DNA from: Carposina sasakii
Taxonomy: Eukaryota > Arthropoda > Insecta > Lepidoptera > Carposinidae
Direction of reading: 5' to 3'
NCBI GenBank assembly: GCA_014607495.2
Contig: CP053157.1
Location: 310,001-374,000, forward strand
DNA length: 64,000 nt
Shown one piece after another: positions 37,004 to 47,420 of the stretch. Position 1 is the stretch's first letter; every line of letters begins with the position of its first letter. A program made the translations under genes and the position numbers. The notes below the pieces were generated by a model. That model was not told where the DNA came from and ran no database searches. It saw nothing but the letters and a program-made list of their open reading frames with translations.

Positions 37004-37560
37004 ATGTAAATGGGCAAAAATGTAACCTACATACCAGAAAATTACTTACCTACTACATTCAAAGAAGAACTGACTTCCCGGTCAGTGTGTTGGAGATGTC
37101 CAATCTGCCCCGAAACGCCGACTTGCTTGACAGATTGTAACAAAGAAATAAAATAAATGACAATAGATAGGTACTTACAGTAAGTACCTACAGAGAAATT
37201 TGTAGAAGAAATACATACAAAGGCGTGCTTGTCTCTGCAAGAGATTTCTTTCACCATACCAGATTAAAAAGTGTTTGAAATAATGAGATCTTAGTGTGAG
37301 ACTAGGTTAATGAATAAGTACCTACGTGCGTAATATTTGTGCGTATTTTAATGAAATTTCGGGGACTTATGGGCGTTTGCAGAGGTGATGAGATAGCAAC
37401 TTGTCGCTTATAACCAACTCTGATCTTTCATTGGTGAACGTGGCTGAATGGATCTCCTTTGTGATGCAGCGGGTCTGGCTACCCCATTTTATAAAAAAGC
37501 GGTAGGTATATATATTAATTATGTATGAAAAATTAAAATTAAATGACCTCTATATTAGTC

Positions 37561-38390
37561 TATATGTCGTGGCCATATCGTAGAATTGATCATTTCATGA
37601 AATGGTCGAGCATTTCATGAAATGGTCGCATTTCATGAAAAGTTCAACTGTCTATTGGCCACATCATGATATGGTTTGGGCAGATCGATGATTAAAAATC
37701 GTTTCTCGATATGGGCAACTAAACGCCCGATCATTTCATGAAGTGGTCAAGATTATTGATCATATCGTAAAATAGTTACATGAATCACCGGTAGAGGCGC
37801 TGCGCGCGTTTTATTTATGTGTGAAGATGGCGGATTTTTCTTTTTAGGTTATAAAACAAATTAAAGAGAGTAGGGTGACTATGCAGAAGAAGTTCACGGA
37901 TAGTGTGTTATATTGTATAATGTATATTAGACTTAATGGTGGTTTATAATAATATTGTTAAACAAAAACCTTAGATTACGATAGGTTAGGTTAGGTTAGG
38001 TTAGACTATGACAAATGACGCACGAGCCGAGCGAGCGGAGCGAGCGTGCCCAGGCAGCGTCCGGCGATGTGCCAGATGCGAATCGCTTTTGTAAAGTCTT
38101 TTATGTTTTTAAATATTATATTGTGAAAATATCACATAAATAATAGCAAAAAAAATCATACCATCATACCTTATGGTATACTTATATATGGTGTAAGCTC
38201 TTACCACATTCGGATTTTATGGACATCCTGTTAATACGATTTGGCCAAACGTGGATGACAAAATCGTGAAATGTAGACGATTTAACGATCTGGTCAAATT
38301 GAATTGGCCACTTCATGAAATGCGACCACTTCATGAAATGCTCGACCATTTCATGAAATGATCAATTCTACGATATGGCCACGACATATA
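37561..38390. mobile_element. 826-bp TIR element with palindromic subterminal repeats
   Basis: Ends TATGTCGTGGCCATATCGTA and its complement form TIRs of about 80 bp with one or two mismatches, and TA flanks both sides. The 14-bp palindrome CATTTCATGAAATG or close variants occur several times inside each TIR. The middle holds a TTAGG run and a GC-rich GAGCGAGCGGAGCGAGCG stretch. No transposase. Superfamily unknown. Confidence 0.8.
37984..38004 (+). repeat. Short TTAGG array (about four units)
   Basis: GGTTAGGTTAGGTTAGGTTA matches the insect telomere repeat. It lies inside the 826-bp TIR element, so it is probably carried by the transposon and not a relic of a chromosome end. Confidence 0.75.
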
Positions 38391-39134
38391 TATTATTATG
38401 TGTAGATTAACCAACTCTATCATAGATGATAATAGGAGATTTGATAGCTGAATCATGAGACAGGCCAGGCTAAAGTTTTATCCTGGAATTATAGAGATTC
38501 AGCGGACGTTTACTTTTGACTGTAGCCCAAGCGGACAGAGTTGCGGGGCACATATAGTTAAAAATTAGAACTCTACTCCCAAATCCTTGATCTCTACATA
38601 CTTCTAGCGACATCTATCGTTGAGAAGACAAAACGTAGACAAAATTTAGTTCCGCTACTCAGTAATAGGTGGCAGTATAAAACATTCGTAGTACTTCTCC
38701 GTGGCAGACATAGATGGCGCTGAATTAATAATCTAATTACCGAACCACTTTCTGCATTACGTTCATATTAAATTGCGTTAAAAATTGATAAACCGCGCGA
38801 TGCGTAGCGATAGCTACAATATTTTTTAGATAATTATTAAAATGTAGTAATGTATGACAAAGAGAGATACAGTTAGCATGAGAGCAAAAGAGATAGCAAT
38901 AGTTTATAAGCAACCGCGCTGAAAAGTGCACAACACGCTTGTCACATGGAAGTGGTAGCTGCGTCATTGATGTATTCATCTGAGGTCATTGTCATAAATT
39001 TATGAAAACTGAAAGATGGCCGTAATGTTGACAGCTAATATGTCTGACTCGAAATATGATTTAAATAATAAATAAACATAAGTTACCGGTGAAATGTTAT
39101 TCCTAAGCTTTTATTACACATTTTAAAATATTTT
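38391..39134. other. No gene recognised
   Basis: No supported coding region. The short minus-strand frame near 38737-38979 has no domain. Confidence 0.45.
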
Positions 39135-39401
39135 CCGCGTGGTACCGGCAGAGTAGAATTTGTACCACCCCATGTCTGCCCGTGGGTATCGTACAAGGCG
39201 ATTAAGGGTTTCCGGGAGGTGGGCAGCAGCGCCTCCCGTGTTGATAACATAATCCAAAATACAAACTGCGGTCACCAACCCGCCTGCCCAGCGTGGTGAC
39301 TATGGGCAAATACCCCCCATGGCAGTCTTGTGGCGTGCCCCGGGGGAGGCCTACGTCCAGCAGTGGACCGTAATAGGCTGATGATGATGATGATGATGAC
39401 T
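39135..39401 (+). repeat. GATGAT-tailed SINE-like repeat, full length
   Basis: The best-kept copy: CCGCGTGGTACCGGCAGAGT, GGGTATCGTACAAGGCGATT, GCGGTCACCAACCCGCCTGC, GGGGGAGGCCTACGTCCAGC, then five or more GAT units. Confidence 0.9.
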
Positions 39402-40231
39402 CTAAAGAAAATAAAAACTCATTGCCAATAAGATAAAGAATTACATAAACAATGAAAAAAAAAATCTCATTAAAAAAAATATCCCCATGATAAAGTTGCG
39501 CTGAATAGAAAACAACAAAGATAACACGCTTCGTACGCGTTAGTGTTCACGTAATTTGATCACTTTTTAACCGACTTCCAAAAAAAGTTAAAGTTAAAGC
39601 GAAAAGGAGGATATCCCAAAATATACTTAATCATTAAATTGTATTTTCAATATCCACTCACAGTAAACTACAGAACATAGTACTATGTACTAGTTATTCT
39701 GTACTATATTTTATGTAGATTAGGTACAATGCTGATGAGGCGGGAATATCCATCTATATCATACTCCAATCAATCTCTATAAGGCTTGTTCTACAGTGAT
39801 ATTGAGAGACTAGTAATGTCGCGTAAGAGGAGATTAATTATACCCTCCTCTTATTCCTGGAACTGAAAAAAATAGCAAAATAATAATTTGGAGGACTGGG
39901 CGCTATAGAAGTGTCTCGCTTAGTGTAGGTACAGTATAAAGATAGCACCACATTATCGTTGGTAGGTAGACTCAATTATCCATATTTTTTTCATTGTAAT
40001 TTATTTTAATGAGTAAAAAATATATTGAGGATATAGCTGTTTCCAGGGACAAGAGGAATAGAGAAATACGTAATCAGGAATGTGGAGATCCGTAGACGAA
40101 CAAAGGTCAACAACATGAACCCAACAGTTCAACAAGTTAAAGTGACTATGGGCAGGGTATATAGCTCCAGTAACACACAGTAGAATACAAATCCGAGATA
40201 TAGAAGTTTAGGCTTATATACATGGGCGAAA

Positions 40232-40854
40232 CAACAGTGGCCCGGTACAACAGAAAGGGTATATTAAGCGAAAAGCTATGTAAATAGACCACTACAGAGT
40301 ACGTAAAACCTCAAACGACGCAAATACGCAAACCTCAGTGGTGACTACCTATTTGAACCGTTTGGGGTTGAAACCATGGGACCAAGGGGTCCAGGAGCCC
40401 ACAACCTTTTTAACGATATTTCGAAAAGGTTGGTCGAGGCATCTCATGACCAGAGGGCTGGCTCATTATTTGGACAGCGAGTAAGCCTCGCTATCCAGCA
40501 GGGCAAAGCTGCCAGCCTTTTGGGCACATTGCCAGCGGTGGAGGACTTGCAAGGAGTCTTCTATTTGTAAATGTTATTTTATTTTGTAGCTCTAGTTTTT
40601 TTTTTACGTAGGTTTAGTTATTATTGTTAATAATTATAGATAAATAAAAGACAGAGTACTTATTTCCAAAATTTGAGATTCGTATTAACATGTTTATTTT
40701 TCAAGATTGTATGAACATTCCTGACTTATTTAGGGATTCTCCAAACTAACTGGAAAAATAAACATGATTGCGTGTCTGTAATTTTCTGGGTAGGTTCCTT
40801 TTAGTCTATTTACATAGCTTTTCGCTTAACATACCCCTTGTGTTACACCCTGTA
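40232..40854. mobile_element. Fold-back MITE interrupted by a LINE fragment
   Basis: The outer parts (40245-40302 and 40651-40854) match the fold-back family: AAGCGAAAAGCTATGTAAAT on the left, and TTTTCGCTTAACATACCCC to CACCCTGTAT on the right. They are separated by a 348 bp insertion flanked by ACAGAGTAC. Confidence 0.75.
40303..40650 (+). pseudogene. 5'-truncated LINE 3' end with 9-bp target duplication
   Basis: ACAGAGTAC at 40294-40302 recurs at 40651-40659. The insert contains a frame (40376-40570) ending AGSLFGQRVSLAIQQGKAAS, LLGTLPAVEDLQGVFYL. I recognise the QRxSLAIQxGNAAS-LGT pattern as the C-terminus of a class of non-LTR retrotransposon proteins. It ends in an A-rich tail with ATAAATAAAAG. 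It is a dead fragment. Confidence 0.7.
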
Positions 40855-40992
40855 TTTCATATTCATTGGTCCATTATGTCAACGAATTTGATTCGAAGAT
40901 GTCAAACGTAGTCATAGCATCGCAGCATAGTGGAAGAGCAGCCTAACACCCTCAGTGCAGCCATCAGCTCGTTCGCCGCAGCCGCGTGTGTG

Positions 40993-41000
40993 TGACGTCA
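40993..41000. promoter_or_regulatory. CRE palindrome TGACGTCA
   Basis: A perfect cAMP-response-element palindrome in a GC-rich patch at about 40970-41070. No gene begins nearby on either strand, so a function is not supported. Confidence 0.2.
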
Positions 41001-41129
41001 TAATCGTGACGCCATTATCTCGATACCCGCCGGATTGGACACTGATGGCGAATCGGACTGAAATACGGTCTAACACACTAATTTGCATTGGCTGTTTCTA
41101 GCACCTTTGAATGATTCTGGTATACGCAG

Positions 41130-41455
41130 TATCTCTCTCCAGTCATTTTGGATTTTCATCGGGCTATGAGAGTAAAGCAATTGAGAGTGCACCTGCGTTT
41201 GCGCACACACTTGTGCACTATAATATCTCTAGCGTAGTTGGCTAACGTTTGTTGAGATTATGGTCGATTCCGGCAGTCACACTTAAACCTTAACGTAAAA
41301 TTAGTCATACCTGTCCTTTTCTCTCCCGGCCATAGGTAATTATGTTAAGAACGGAGAGAGATAGACCTGACTAAGATTAGGTTTAGGTTTAAATGTGACT
41401 GCCGGAATCGACCCTATTGGCCGCCGTGGCAGGAAATAAAATATGGTCGAGACAA
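41130..41455 (+). repeat. tRNA-derived SINE B, 5'-truncated and interrupted
   Basis: The body words ATCTCTCTCCAG, GAGAGTGCACCTGCGTTTGC, GCACACACTTGTGCACTATA and the end TATTGGCCGCCGTGG, AATATGGTCGAGA... match SINE B, but are split by a 152 bp inverted-repeat element at 41262-41413. Confidence 0.75.
41262..41413. mobile_element. 152-bp MITE inside a SINE
   Basis: GGTCGATTCCGGCAGTCACA at the left is complementary to TGTGACTGCCGGAATCGACC at the right, a 20-bp TIR with at most a mismatch. Inner words GGTTTAGGTTTAAATG and CTTAAACCTTAACG extend the pairing. A 3-bp ATT may be the target duplication. Confidence 0.8.
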
Positions 41456-41544
41456 CATTCGTATACCCAGTTATAGTCAAACTTTACATAGTTACCTACT
41501 TCAAATACAGAATTATTTGTATGTAAAAAATAAATACTAAATAT

Positions 41545-41550
41545 TTTATT
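41545..41550 (-). promoter_or_regulatory. Polyadenylation signal of the SDR gene
   Basis: AATAAA on the minus strand, 25 bp after the stop codon, followed by TTTATTTTTTA-rich sequence. Confidence 0.6.
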
Positions 41551-41574
41551 AAAGCGAATCAGTACAGATACAAA

Positions 41575-42330
41575 TTAAACTACTTCCTTAGCTGGGCGGG
41601 CACCTTCAATGAGCCAGGCGCTGCCACTTTCAGCCTTCTGGAATACTTCTACTGCACCTCTGCCAAGGTCTGCAGACTCCTGCCACTCGTGGTCCTCGAG
41701 AATGAAGCGGTTCATCTCCTCAGCCATCTGCTCATCGAAGGGTTTTGGAGCAAATGTCATATTAGTCTTCGTTAAGCCTGGACAAATGGCGATGACCCTC
41801 ACACCGTAGATCTTGTAATTGGACTGGTCTCCAAAAGACTTGCTGAAGCCCAGACAGGCGAACTTGGACGCCTGGTAGACGGGTATCTGGGGAATGATCC
41901 TGAAGCCGTAGATAGAGGCGATGTTGATGATGGTACCGCCATTCCCTCCGGTGTCCTTCCTCATGTGTTCCCAGAACTTGAATGTCCAGTTGATGACTCC
42001 AAGGACGTTGATATCAAAGGTTCTCTGGATGGCCTGTTCATTGAGAATTCCAGCGTTGTTGATCAGTACATCGATCCTCTTGTAGGTGTCGATAAGTTTC
42101 TTGTAAATTGTATCCAGGTCTTTAACGACGTCGCATTTGTAGAAAACTGCTTTTCCTTTGCCGTATTTGTCGTTGAGGGTATCGGCTGCCTGGACGCCGG
42201 TTTCTTCCACCAGGTCAAGTAGGATTGCTACCTTAATGCCGCTGGCTAGGTAGTGGTCGGCGATTTCGTAGCCGATACCGTTGGCGCCTCCGGTGATGAC
42301 TACCGTTTTGTTTTTTAAGTCCTTCTCCAT
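41575..42330 (-). CDS. Short-chain dehydrogenase/reductase (15-PGDH/insect ADH-like)
   Basis: A 251-residue classical SDR, predicted to be a soluble NAD(H)-dependent oxidoreductase acting on a hydroxyl or keto group; the substrate cannot be told from sequence. The cofactor motif TGGANGIG is at 13-20. Asp39, at the end of the second strand, favours NAD over NADP. NNAG is at 91-94. The catalytic tetrad is Asn108, Ser139, Tyr152 and Lys156 (YQASK), and PGLTKT at 184-189 closes the cofactor site. Length and motif spacing are standard, there is no signal peptide, and the frame is intact in one exon. It most resembles the insect alcohol dehydrogenase/fat-body protein and 15-hydroxyprostaglandin dehydrogenase-like group. 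The ATG context is GCAACATGG. Family assignment is secure, subfamily moderate. Confidence 0.95.
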   Translation of the reverse strand: MEKDLKNKTVVITGGANGIGYEIADHYLASGIKVAILLDLVEETGVQAADTLNDKYGKGKAVFYKCDVVKDLDTIYKKLIDTYKRIDVLINNAGILNEQAIQRTFDINVLGVINWTFKFWEHMRKDTGGNGGTIINIASIYGFRIIPQIPVYQASKFACLGFSKSFGDQSNYKIYGVRVIAICPGLTKTNMTFAPKPFDEQMAEEMNRFILEDHEWQESADLGRGAVEVFQKAESGSAWLIEGARPAKEVV

Positions 42331-42372
42331 GTTGCGAGCTGACCGACCAGTCTGTTCGGAGGCGGTGCGACT

Positions 42373-42408
42373 ACTGAGTTATTACAGCTTGTTCTCTCAT
42401 TTTTAATA
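42373..42408 (-). promoter_or_regulatory. Candidate core promoter of the SDR gene
   Basis: On the minus strand TATTAAAA (42408-42401) is followed by the arthropod initiator TCAGT (42377-42373). The first T of the TATA-like box is 33 bp from the initiator A, about the canonical spacing, and the initiator lies about 45 bp before the ATG. This predicts a short intronless leader. Confidence 0.5.
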
Positions 42409-43654
42409 GCGAATAAAGAGATAAATCTATCAGTTCTAATAATATAGGGTTGCAGCACGTAGAATAAAATACGACGTAAAGGCTAAATAATTATTTTTAC
42501 AAAATAGCAGGATGGTAGCGAATGTTCCTCTTTTTTTAAAAATGAGGAATAGATTAATTTGGTAAAGTTCGAAAGATATATTTTCATTTATAATGCCAAA
42601 ATCTATGTCCCGTTTTGGCAACCCTGATGTTACATAAATAAACTAAATGAAGTTATCAAAGGTACAACACGTATGAAAATAAAAGACCAACCGATAGTTT
42701 CTGTGATTATTTTGGTAAATGCGTAGGTAAGTAATCATGAGAATGTGATTTTATTAATATCTACTTATATTATCATTTTAATGGTAATTTCAAGGAATAG
42801 GTTAGTTTAGGTTAGTATCATGACATGATTAATTCAATGTCATGATATGGTCAAGTGGATTTTTACTTTTTCTCGATATGATCACTTCAATCATAAACAA
42901 GAACCCACAGCCACGTTTAGGAGTAATAGATATAAATGAACAGTGAAAAGTCTTCAGTGTTGCTAGCCTATTGCCAGAAATAATGCCCGAGTTCCTTAGT
43001 CGATTCTTACTTTCTAGCAAAGCCCCACAGGACTTCAATTATATTTTATTGTTTTTTAATTAGTTATATGCACATTAGTGCACATCCGAAATGTGATGTC
43101 ATAACAGGGAATTTATTCTTGGTGCAACTCGAACATGGGGTCAATGAGTTATGCGCTTCAATGCAAAATGTACATTTTTCCTAATTATAGATTTTTAACA
43201 ATTCTTACTTACTGTGATACGTTCTCTGACGTACGTCAGGCGTAATCCACATTACAATCGTTCGTACTAACGTACTCGTACGTACGATCGTACTTCCCTA
43301 CTAACAAAGGTCTGCTTACGGCGGTGGTGTGTAGCGTGACGTACGGCCGTGTGTACCTTTTTAAGAAGATATTGTGAATTTTTGTAAGCATTTTATACAT
43401 TTAAAAGCAAATGGATATACGAAAATTATTTTTTTACAATAATTCTTGTTTTCCTAAAAAAAAAAATCCTATGCTTTTGAGGAATGGGACTCATCTCATG
43501 GTCGTTTGCATACTCCGACTAATTTCGTCAGTGGTCGCTAGTGGGTCACAGAATCGAATAAAATGCCTGTTTGCCTTTAACCGTGTAATGTTAATAGAAC
43601 TATTTCTATTGTTAATAGTAAATTGATTAGGTATGTACTATATTTTATTTCAAT
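42409..43654. other. No gene; weak similarity to the 37.5-kb TIR element
   Basis: At about 42817-42897, TCATGATATGGTCAAG and TTTTCTCGATATG echo words inside the 37561-38390 element, suggesting a decayed relative. CGTACG-rich sequence occurs at 43215-43300. Nothing else recognised. Confidence 0.35.
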
Positions 43655-43679
43655 TTATAGAGTTGGAAAATCACCATGT

Positions 43680-43875
43680 ACATAGTATGAAACAAAGTCG
43701 GTGTCGCTGCCTGTCCGTCCCTATGTATGCTTAAAACTTTAAAACTACGCAACGGATTTTGAAGCGGTTTTTTTAAATAGATAGAGTGATTCAAGAGGAA
43801 GGTTTACATGTATAACTAGGGACCCGCCTCGGCTTCGCTCGGGTGTAATGCTCTTTCTCACGTACGAAATCGTGG
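43680..43875 (+). repeat. Interspersed repeat (GGGACCCGCCTCGGCTTCGC family)
   Basis: ACAAAGTCGGTGTCGCTGCC, AACGGATTTTGAAGCGGTTT, ATAGAGTGATTCAAGAGGAA and GGGACCCGCCTCGGCTTCGC occur in the same order, reverse-complemented, at 44995-45188. Class unknown. Confidence 0.7.
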
Positions 43876-44733
43876 GCGGTGGCTAGTTTATAAATACTAA
43901 TGACTAACTTAAAACTATCGAGGGTCGGTTGAACATCATAATTTTCACAAGGTTAACCGTAAAATTGGATCCTATATACATTTTATCTAAAATTCATCAC
44001 GTAATGTTATTCTATATTTATCATGTTTGAACCGTTTGCATAATATTATTGTTTACTTTCAATCTTATTATCTTTTCTTAAAATTAAGTACAACGTTAAA
44101 AAATTGCTATATAATTTATAATTAATAAGATTGGTTTACCGTATTACGTAAGAAGAATAAAATTTTCGTGTATAAACATTTAATGAACTTTTTGAAATAA
44201 TCTTACTGCTGCATTAGTTATGTATGTATAAAATGCCAAAATAAGAGTGCTTATATTTTTATCATTTTAAAATTTTATAGTTATTGGAATTCTAACCTGT
44301 CTAAAAGGCTAGGTACATATAATATAGGTAGAGTAATTAAAAATAACAAGTAAAAAAATAATGACATGCATTTATCTTTTAACCGATCCTGACTTTAATT
44401 AATAGCGATAATAACAAAAGTGGCAAGTAAAGTGGTAGATAATTTTGTAGCAATATACCTACATATAAAGTTATGTCGGTTAGCACTTCACAGATTTTAA
44501 TGAAATTGATAAGAGTAACAATAAAAATAATCCGCCAGTAAACAGGTAAAACTGCCAGTAGGTAAATCAATTTGACACACACTTATTTTCATAGATCATT
44601 CGGCTAACAGATTCCTTTTCTGTATTTGAAGCTGAATAACCTCGAATAACCTCATAAAAATTCAAGATAATCAGGGGTATTTATAAAACACATATCTAGG
44701 TAATATGACTATATTAGTCTTTAAGTCATAATA
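43876..44733. other. No gene recognised
   Basis: AT-rich sequence with no supported feature. Confidence 0.5.
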
Positions 44734-44965
44734 TACAGAGTGTAACAAAAAGGGTATGTTAAGCGAAAAGCTATATGAACAGCCCACACATGATATGTTT
44801 ATTTTTCCGGATAGTATGGAGAATTTTTAAATATCTCGGTAATTTTCATACAATCTTGAAAAATAAAAATGTGATTTCGAGTCTTAAATTTTGTAGATAG
44901 GTTCTCTATAATGGGCTATTTACATAGCTTTTCGCTTAACATACCATTTTTGTTACACCCTGTAT
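44734..44965. mobile_element. Fold-back MITE, slightly shortened
   Basis: ACAGAGTGTAACAAAAAGGG on the left, TTTTTGTTACACCCTGTAT on the right, with the AATAAACAT/ATGTTTATTT arms of the family. The left arm has a deletion after GAACAGCCCAC. Confidence 0.85.
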
Positions 44966-44994
44966 ACCTAGTATGCTCCTAATAATTAATACTA

Positions 44995-45188
44995 GCGGCC
45001 GCCCACGGCTTAGTCCTCGTGAGAGTGCATTACTCCCGTGCGAAGCCGGGGCGGGTCCCCAGTTATACATTATAAACTTTCCTTGTGAATCACTCTATTA
45101 AAAAAAAACCGCATCAAAACCGTTCCCTAGTTTGAAAGATCTAAACATAGGGACAGACAGCAGAAAGCGACTTTGTTTTATAATATGT
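44995..45188 (-). repeat. Interspersed repeat (GGGACCCGCC family)
   Basis: Reverse-strand copy of the element at 43680-43875: GGGACCCGCCCCGGCTTCGC and GCGGTTTTTTTTTAATAGAG on the minus strand. Confidence 0.7.
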
Positions 45189-45225
45189 AGTGATTATCTG
45201 TGTATTTACATGTAGACACATCACC

Positions 45226-45430
45226 TCAGCGTATTGTAGTCCACTGCTGGACGTAGACCTCCCCCAGACAGGGCACGCCACAAGGCTACTAGGGGTGCTT
45301 TTGCCCATAGTCACCTTGCTGGGCAGGCGAATTGGTGATCGGAAGTGTGATATTCGCACTATTTTGTCAATATGGAAAGCGCTGCTGCCCACCTTCCGAA
45401 AACCCACGGGCAGACACGAAGTGGTGCTAT
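45226..45430 (-). repeat. GATGAT-type SINE-like repeat, partial
   Basis: CAGCGTATTGTAGTCCACTG, GCTGGACGTAGACCTCCCCC and GGGCAGGCGAATTGGTGATC are the reverse complement of the family's 3' two thirds. The tail is lost. Confidence 0.8.
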
Positions 45431-45705
45431 TTGCTGATCCACACGACACATAGCAAGCTATCTGCCACTATTTTTAAGGGCGGAACCCTTTCTTTTTATT
45501 TAATAGCAATTTGACTGCATATTTTAATCTCGGAGGGTTTATCCATTTATGCAACCGTGGATTTTTCAAGATAAAAAAAACATTATTATATTAATGTATA
45601 TTTTGATAACACATTAATGTAAACGCCCACTTTTACCAGGTTTTTAAAAAGATATACAGGATGTGTATGACTGCCAGGCATATACTGAAATACTGAACAA
45701 TGAAC

Positions 45706-45884
45706 GGGAGACCGGGGATGGTTGACCAATTTTCAGCTTAGAGGTGTCCTTTTTATATTTCTTTACAGTTAATTATTTTAAAAACAGGTACAGTTATTAG
45801 ATTGACTATTAAGCTTTGGAAATAATAATGAGTTTTTTGACAATTAGTCTACCTACCCCTATAGTCAACTATCCCCGGTCTCCC
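45706..45884. mobile_element. 179-bp MITE with 21-bp TIRs
   Basis: GGGAGACCGGGGATGGTTGA at the left and its complement at the right (TCAACTATCCCCGGTCTCCC) differ at one position. The interior is AT-rich and non-coding. No clear target duplication. Confidence 0.7.
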
Positions 45885-46420
45885 TTACCATTATTTTAAG
45901 TTATACGACAGTGTTGTTACTCGCAGAAAATGCATTTTTTATTTGATTATCCGCAATATTGCTTTCCTCGCCAATTGTATCGGGCGATCGATTGTAGTTA
46001 AATAAATAAATAGTGACTCTCCATTGGGGTTGATCAGGTATTTTGAACATTTTGGAGACCAATTTTTTTTTGAAATTATCCGTAGGTTAAAATTTTGTTT
46101 TCAAGTCATTATCCTACATAAACGAACTGGACAATTTTTTCCCTGGAAAAATGAAAAAAATGTCGGGAAATTTTGGTATTTTCCTGTGAAAATTTTCAGT
46201 AGTTTTCGCCTCAGATTCATAGTCCGAAGTCGCCATATAAGTACCTACAAGTAGATAGGCTCCACCTCACGGGGAAATACATTAATATGACTATATATTT
46301 TCATATTATATTTGTTAAAAACATCGATAACCTCGGGATCAATATTGCTACAATAATAAAATGTTAATTATGCGAACTATGATATAATGAATTTTTACAT
46401 AACATTTATATCATGTGTAT

Positions 46421-46809
46421 ACAGGATGTTTTTTTGTGGCCACCTTTAACGAAGGGTACGTATTCTATACATGAAATAAAGTAAGTTTATGCCAAAAAAA
46501 AATGCTGGGAAAAAAATTATTTTTTTTTTGAAAAAAAATTTTAAATTCCTTGATCGTGCGAAATTTATAGTGTCTAGTGTTTATGTTATTTTTTTATAGA
46601 CAGATATTAATTATTTTTCGTGAAAAAATCCTGCTACGCGCGTCTATGTGCATTTATGCAGAAAAACGCAGTCTATTTACTCAACTTTGGACCCTAATAT
46701 TTTGGAAACCAGACACTTCCCAGGTATGCTTCCATGGAGAAAAATGATCGTGATGATGAGGAGATTCCGTAGTTTTCGGGAACGTTGACGACCAAAAATC
46801 ACCCTGTAT
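46421..46809 (+). mobile_element. CAGGGTG-ended element, complete
   Basis: ACAGGATGTTTTTTTGTGGC to CCAAAAATCACCCTGTAT, 389 bp. Best full-length plus-strand representative in the window. Confidence 0.87.
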
Positions 46810-46841
46810 ACTAAGATACATATAACTATATACTAACATAA

Positions 46842-47177
46842 GCGGTGATAGCCCAGTGATTAAGACGTCCACCTTCCAAGCGGGAGGCGTAAGTTCGATC
46901 CCAGTCACGGGACCAATGAATTTATTTCATGTACAGATTTTAATGTTGCAAAATTTTCACTTACCTCGTGCCTCGGAAAGCACGTAAAACCCTGTTGGTC
47001 CTGCGCCTGATCTCTCTCCGGTCGTGTCGGCTTTCCGTCCCATCGGACTATGAGAGTAATGGAATAGAGAGTGCATCTGTGTTTGCGCACACACTTGCGC
47101 ACTATAATATCTCCTGCGTACCTGGCCAATCTCCGTAGAAATTGGTCGCCTTGGCCGAAATACGGTCGGAGATCATC
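46842..47177 (+). repeat. tRNA-derived SINE B, full length with target duplication
   Basis: Head GCGGTGATAGCCCAGTGATT, box B GTTCGATCCCAGTCACGGG, end ACGGTCGGAGATCATC. ATATACTAACATAA flanks it on both sides (46828-46841 and 47178-47191). Confidence 0.88.
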
Positions 47178-47299
47178 ATATACTAACATAAATAATTATT
47201 TAGATCGATCGATTATAATTAGAGGTATGTAAAGCAAAATGCCATGATTACCGCCCACTGTTATGTAGAAAACCTAACTACCTACTATATTTGAGACTC

Positions 47300-47420
47300 C
47301 AAGCAAAGAGAAATTATTAAAATTCATACTTGAAATAAATTGATACAGGCCTGTAAGTGGGATCTAACCTACGCCTTCCGACTTAAAGGCGCACGTCTCA
47401 ACCACTGGGCTACCGCTTAA
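47300..47420 (-). repeat. tRNA-derived SINE B, head in reverse
   Basis: On the minus strand: GCGGTAGCCCAGTGGTTGAG, then GTTAGATCCCACTTACAGGC. The body is absent. Its opposite orientation to the copy just upstream shows a separate insertion. Confidence 0.65.

Noticed and set aside
37561..38390. Repeated CATTTCATGAAATG units as a possible CRISPR-like array
   Set aside because: The units lie in inverted terminal repeats with very short spacers in a eukaryotic genome. The TIR transposon explanation accounts for them.
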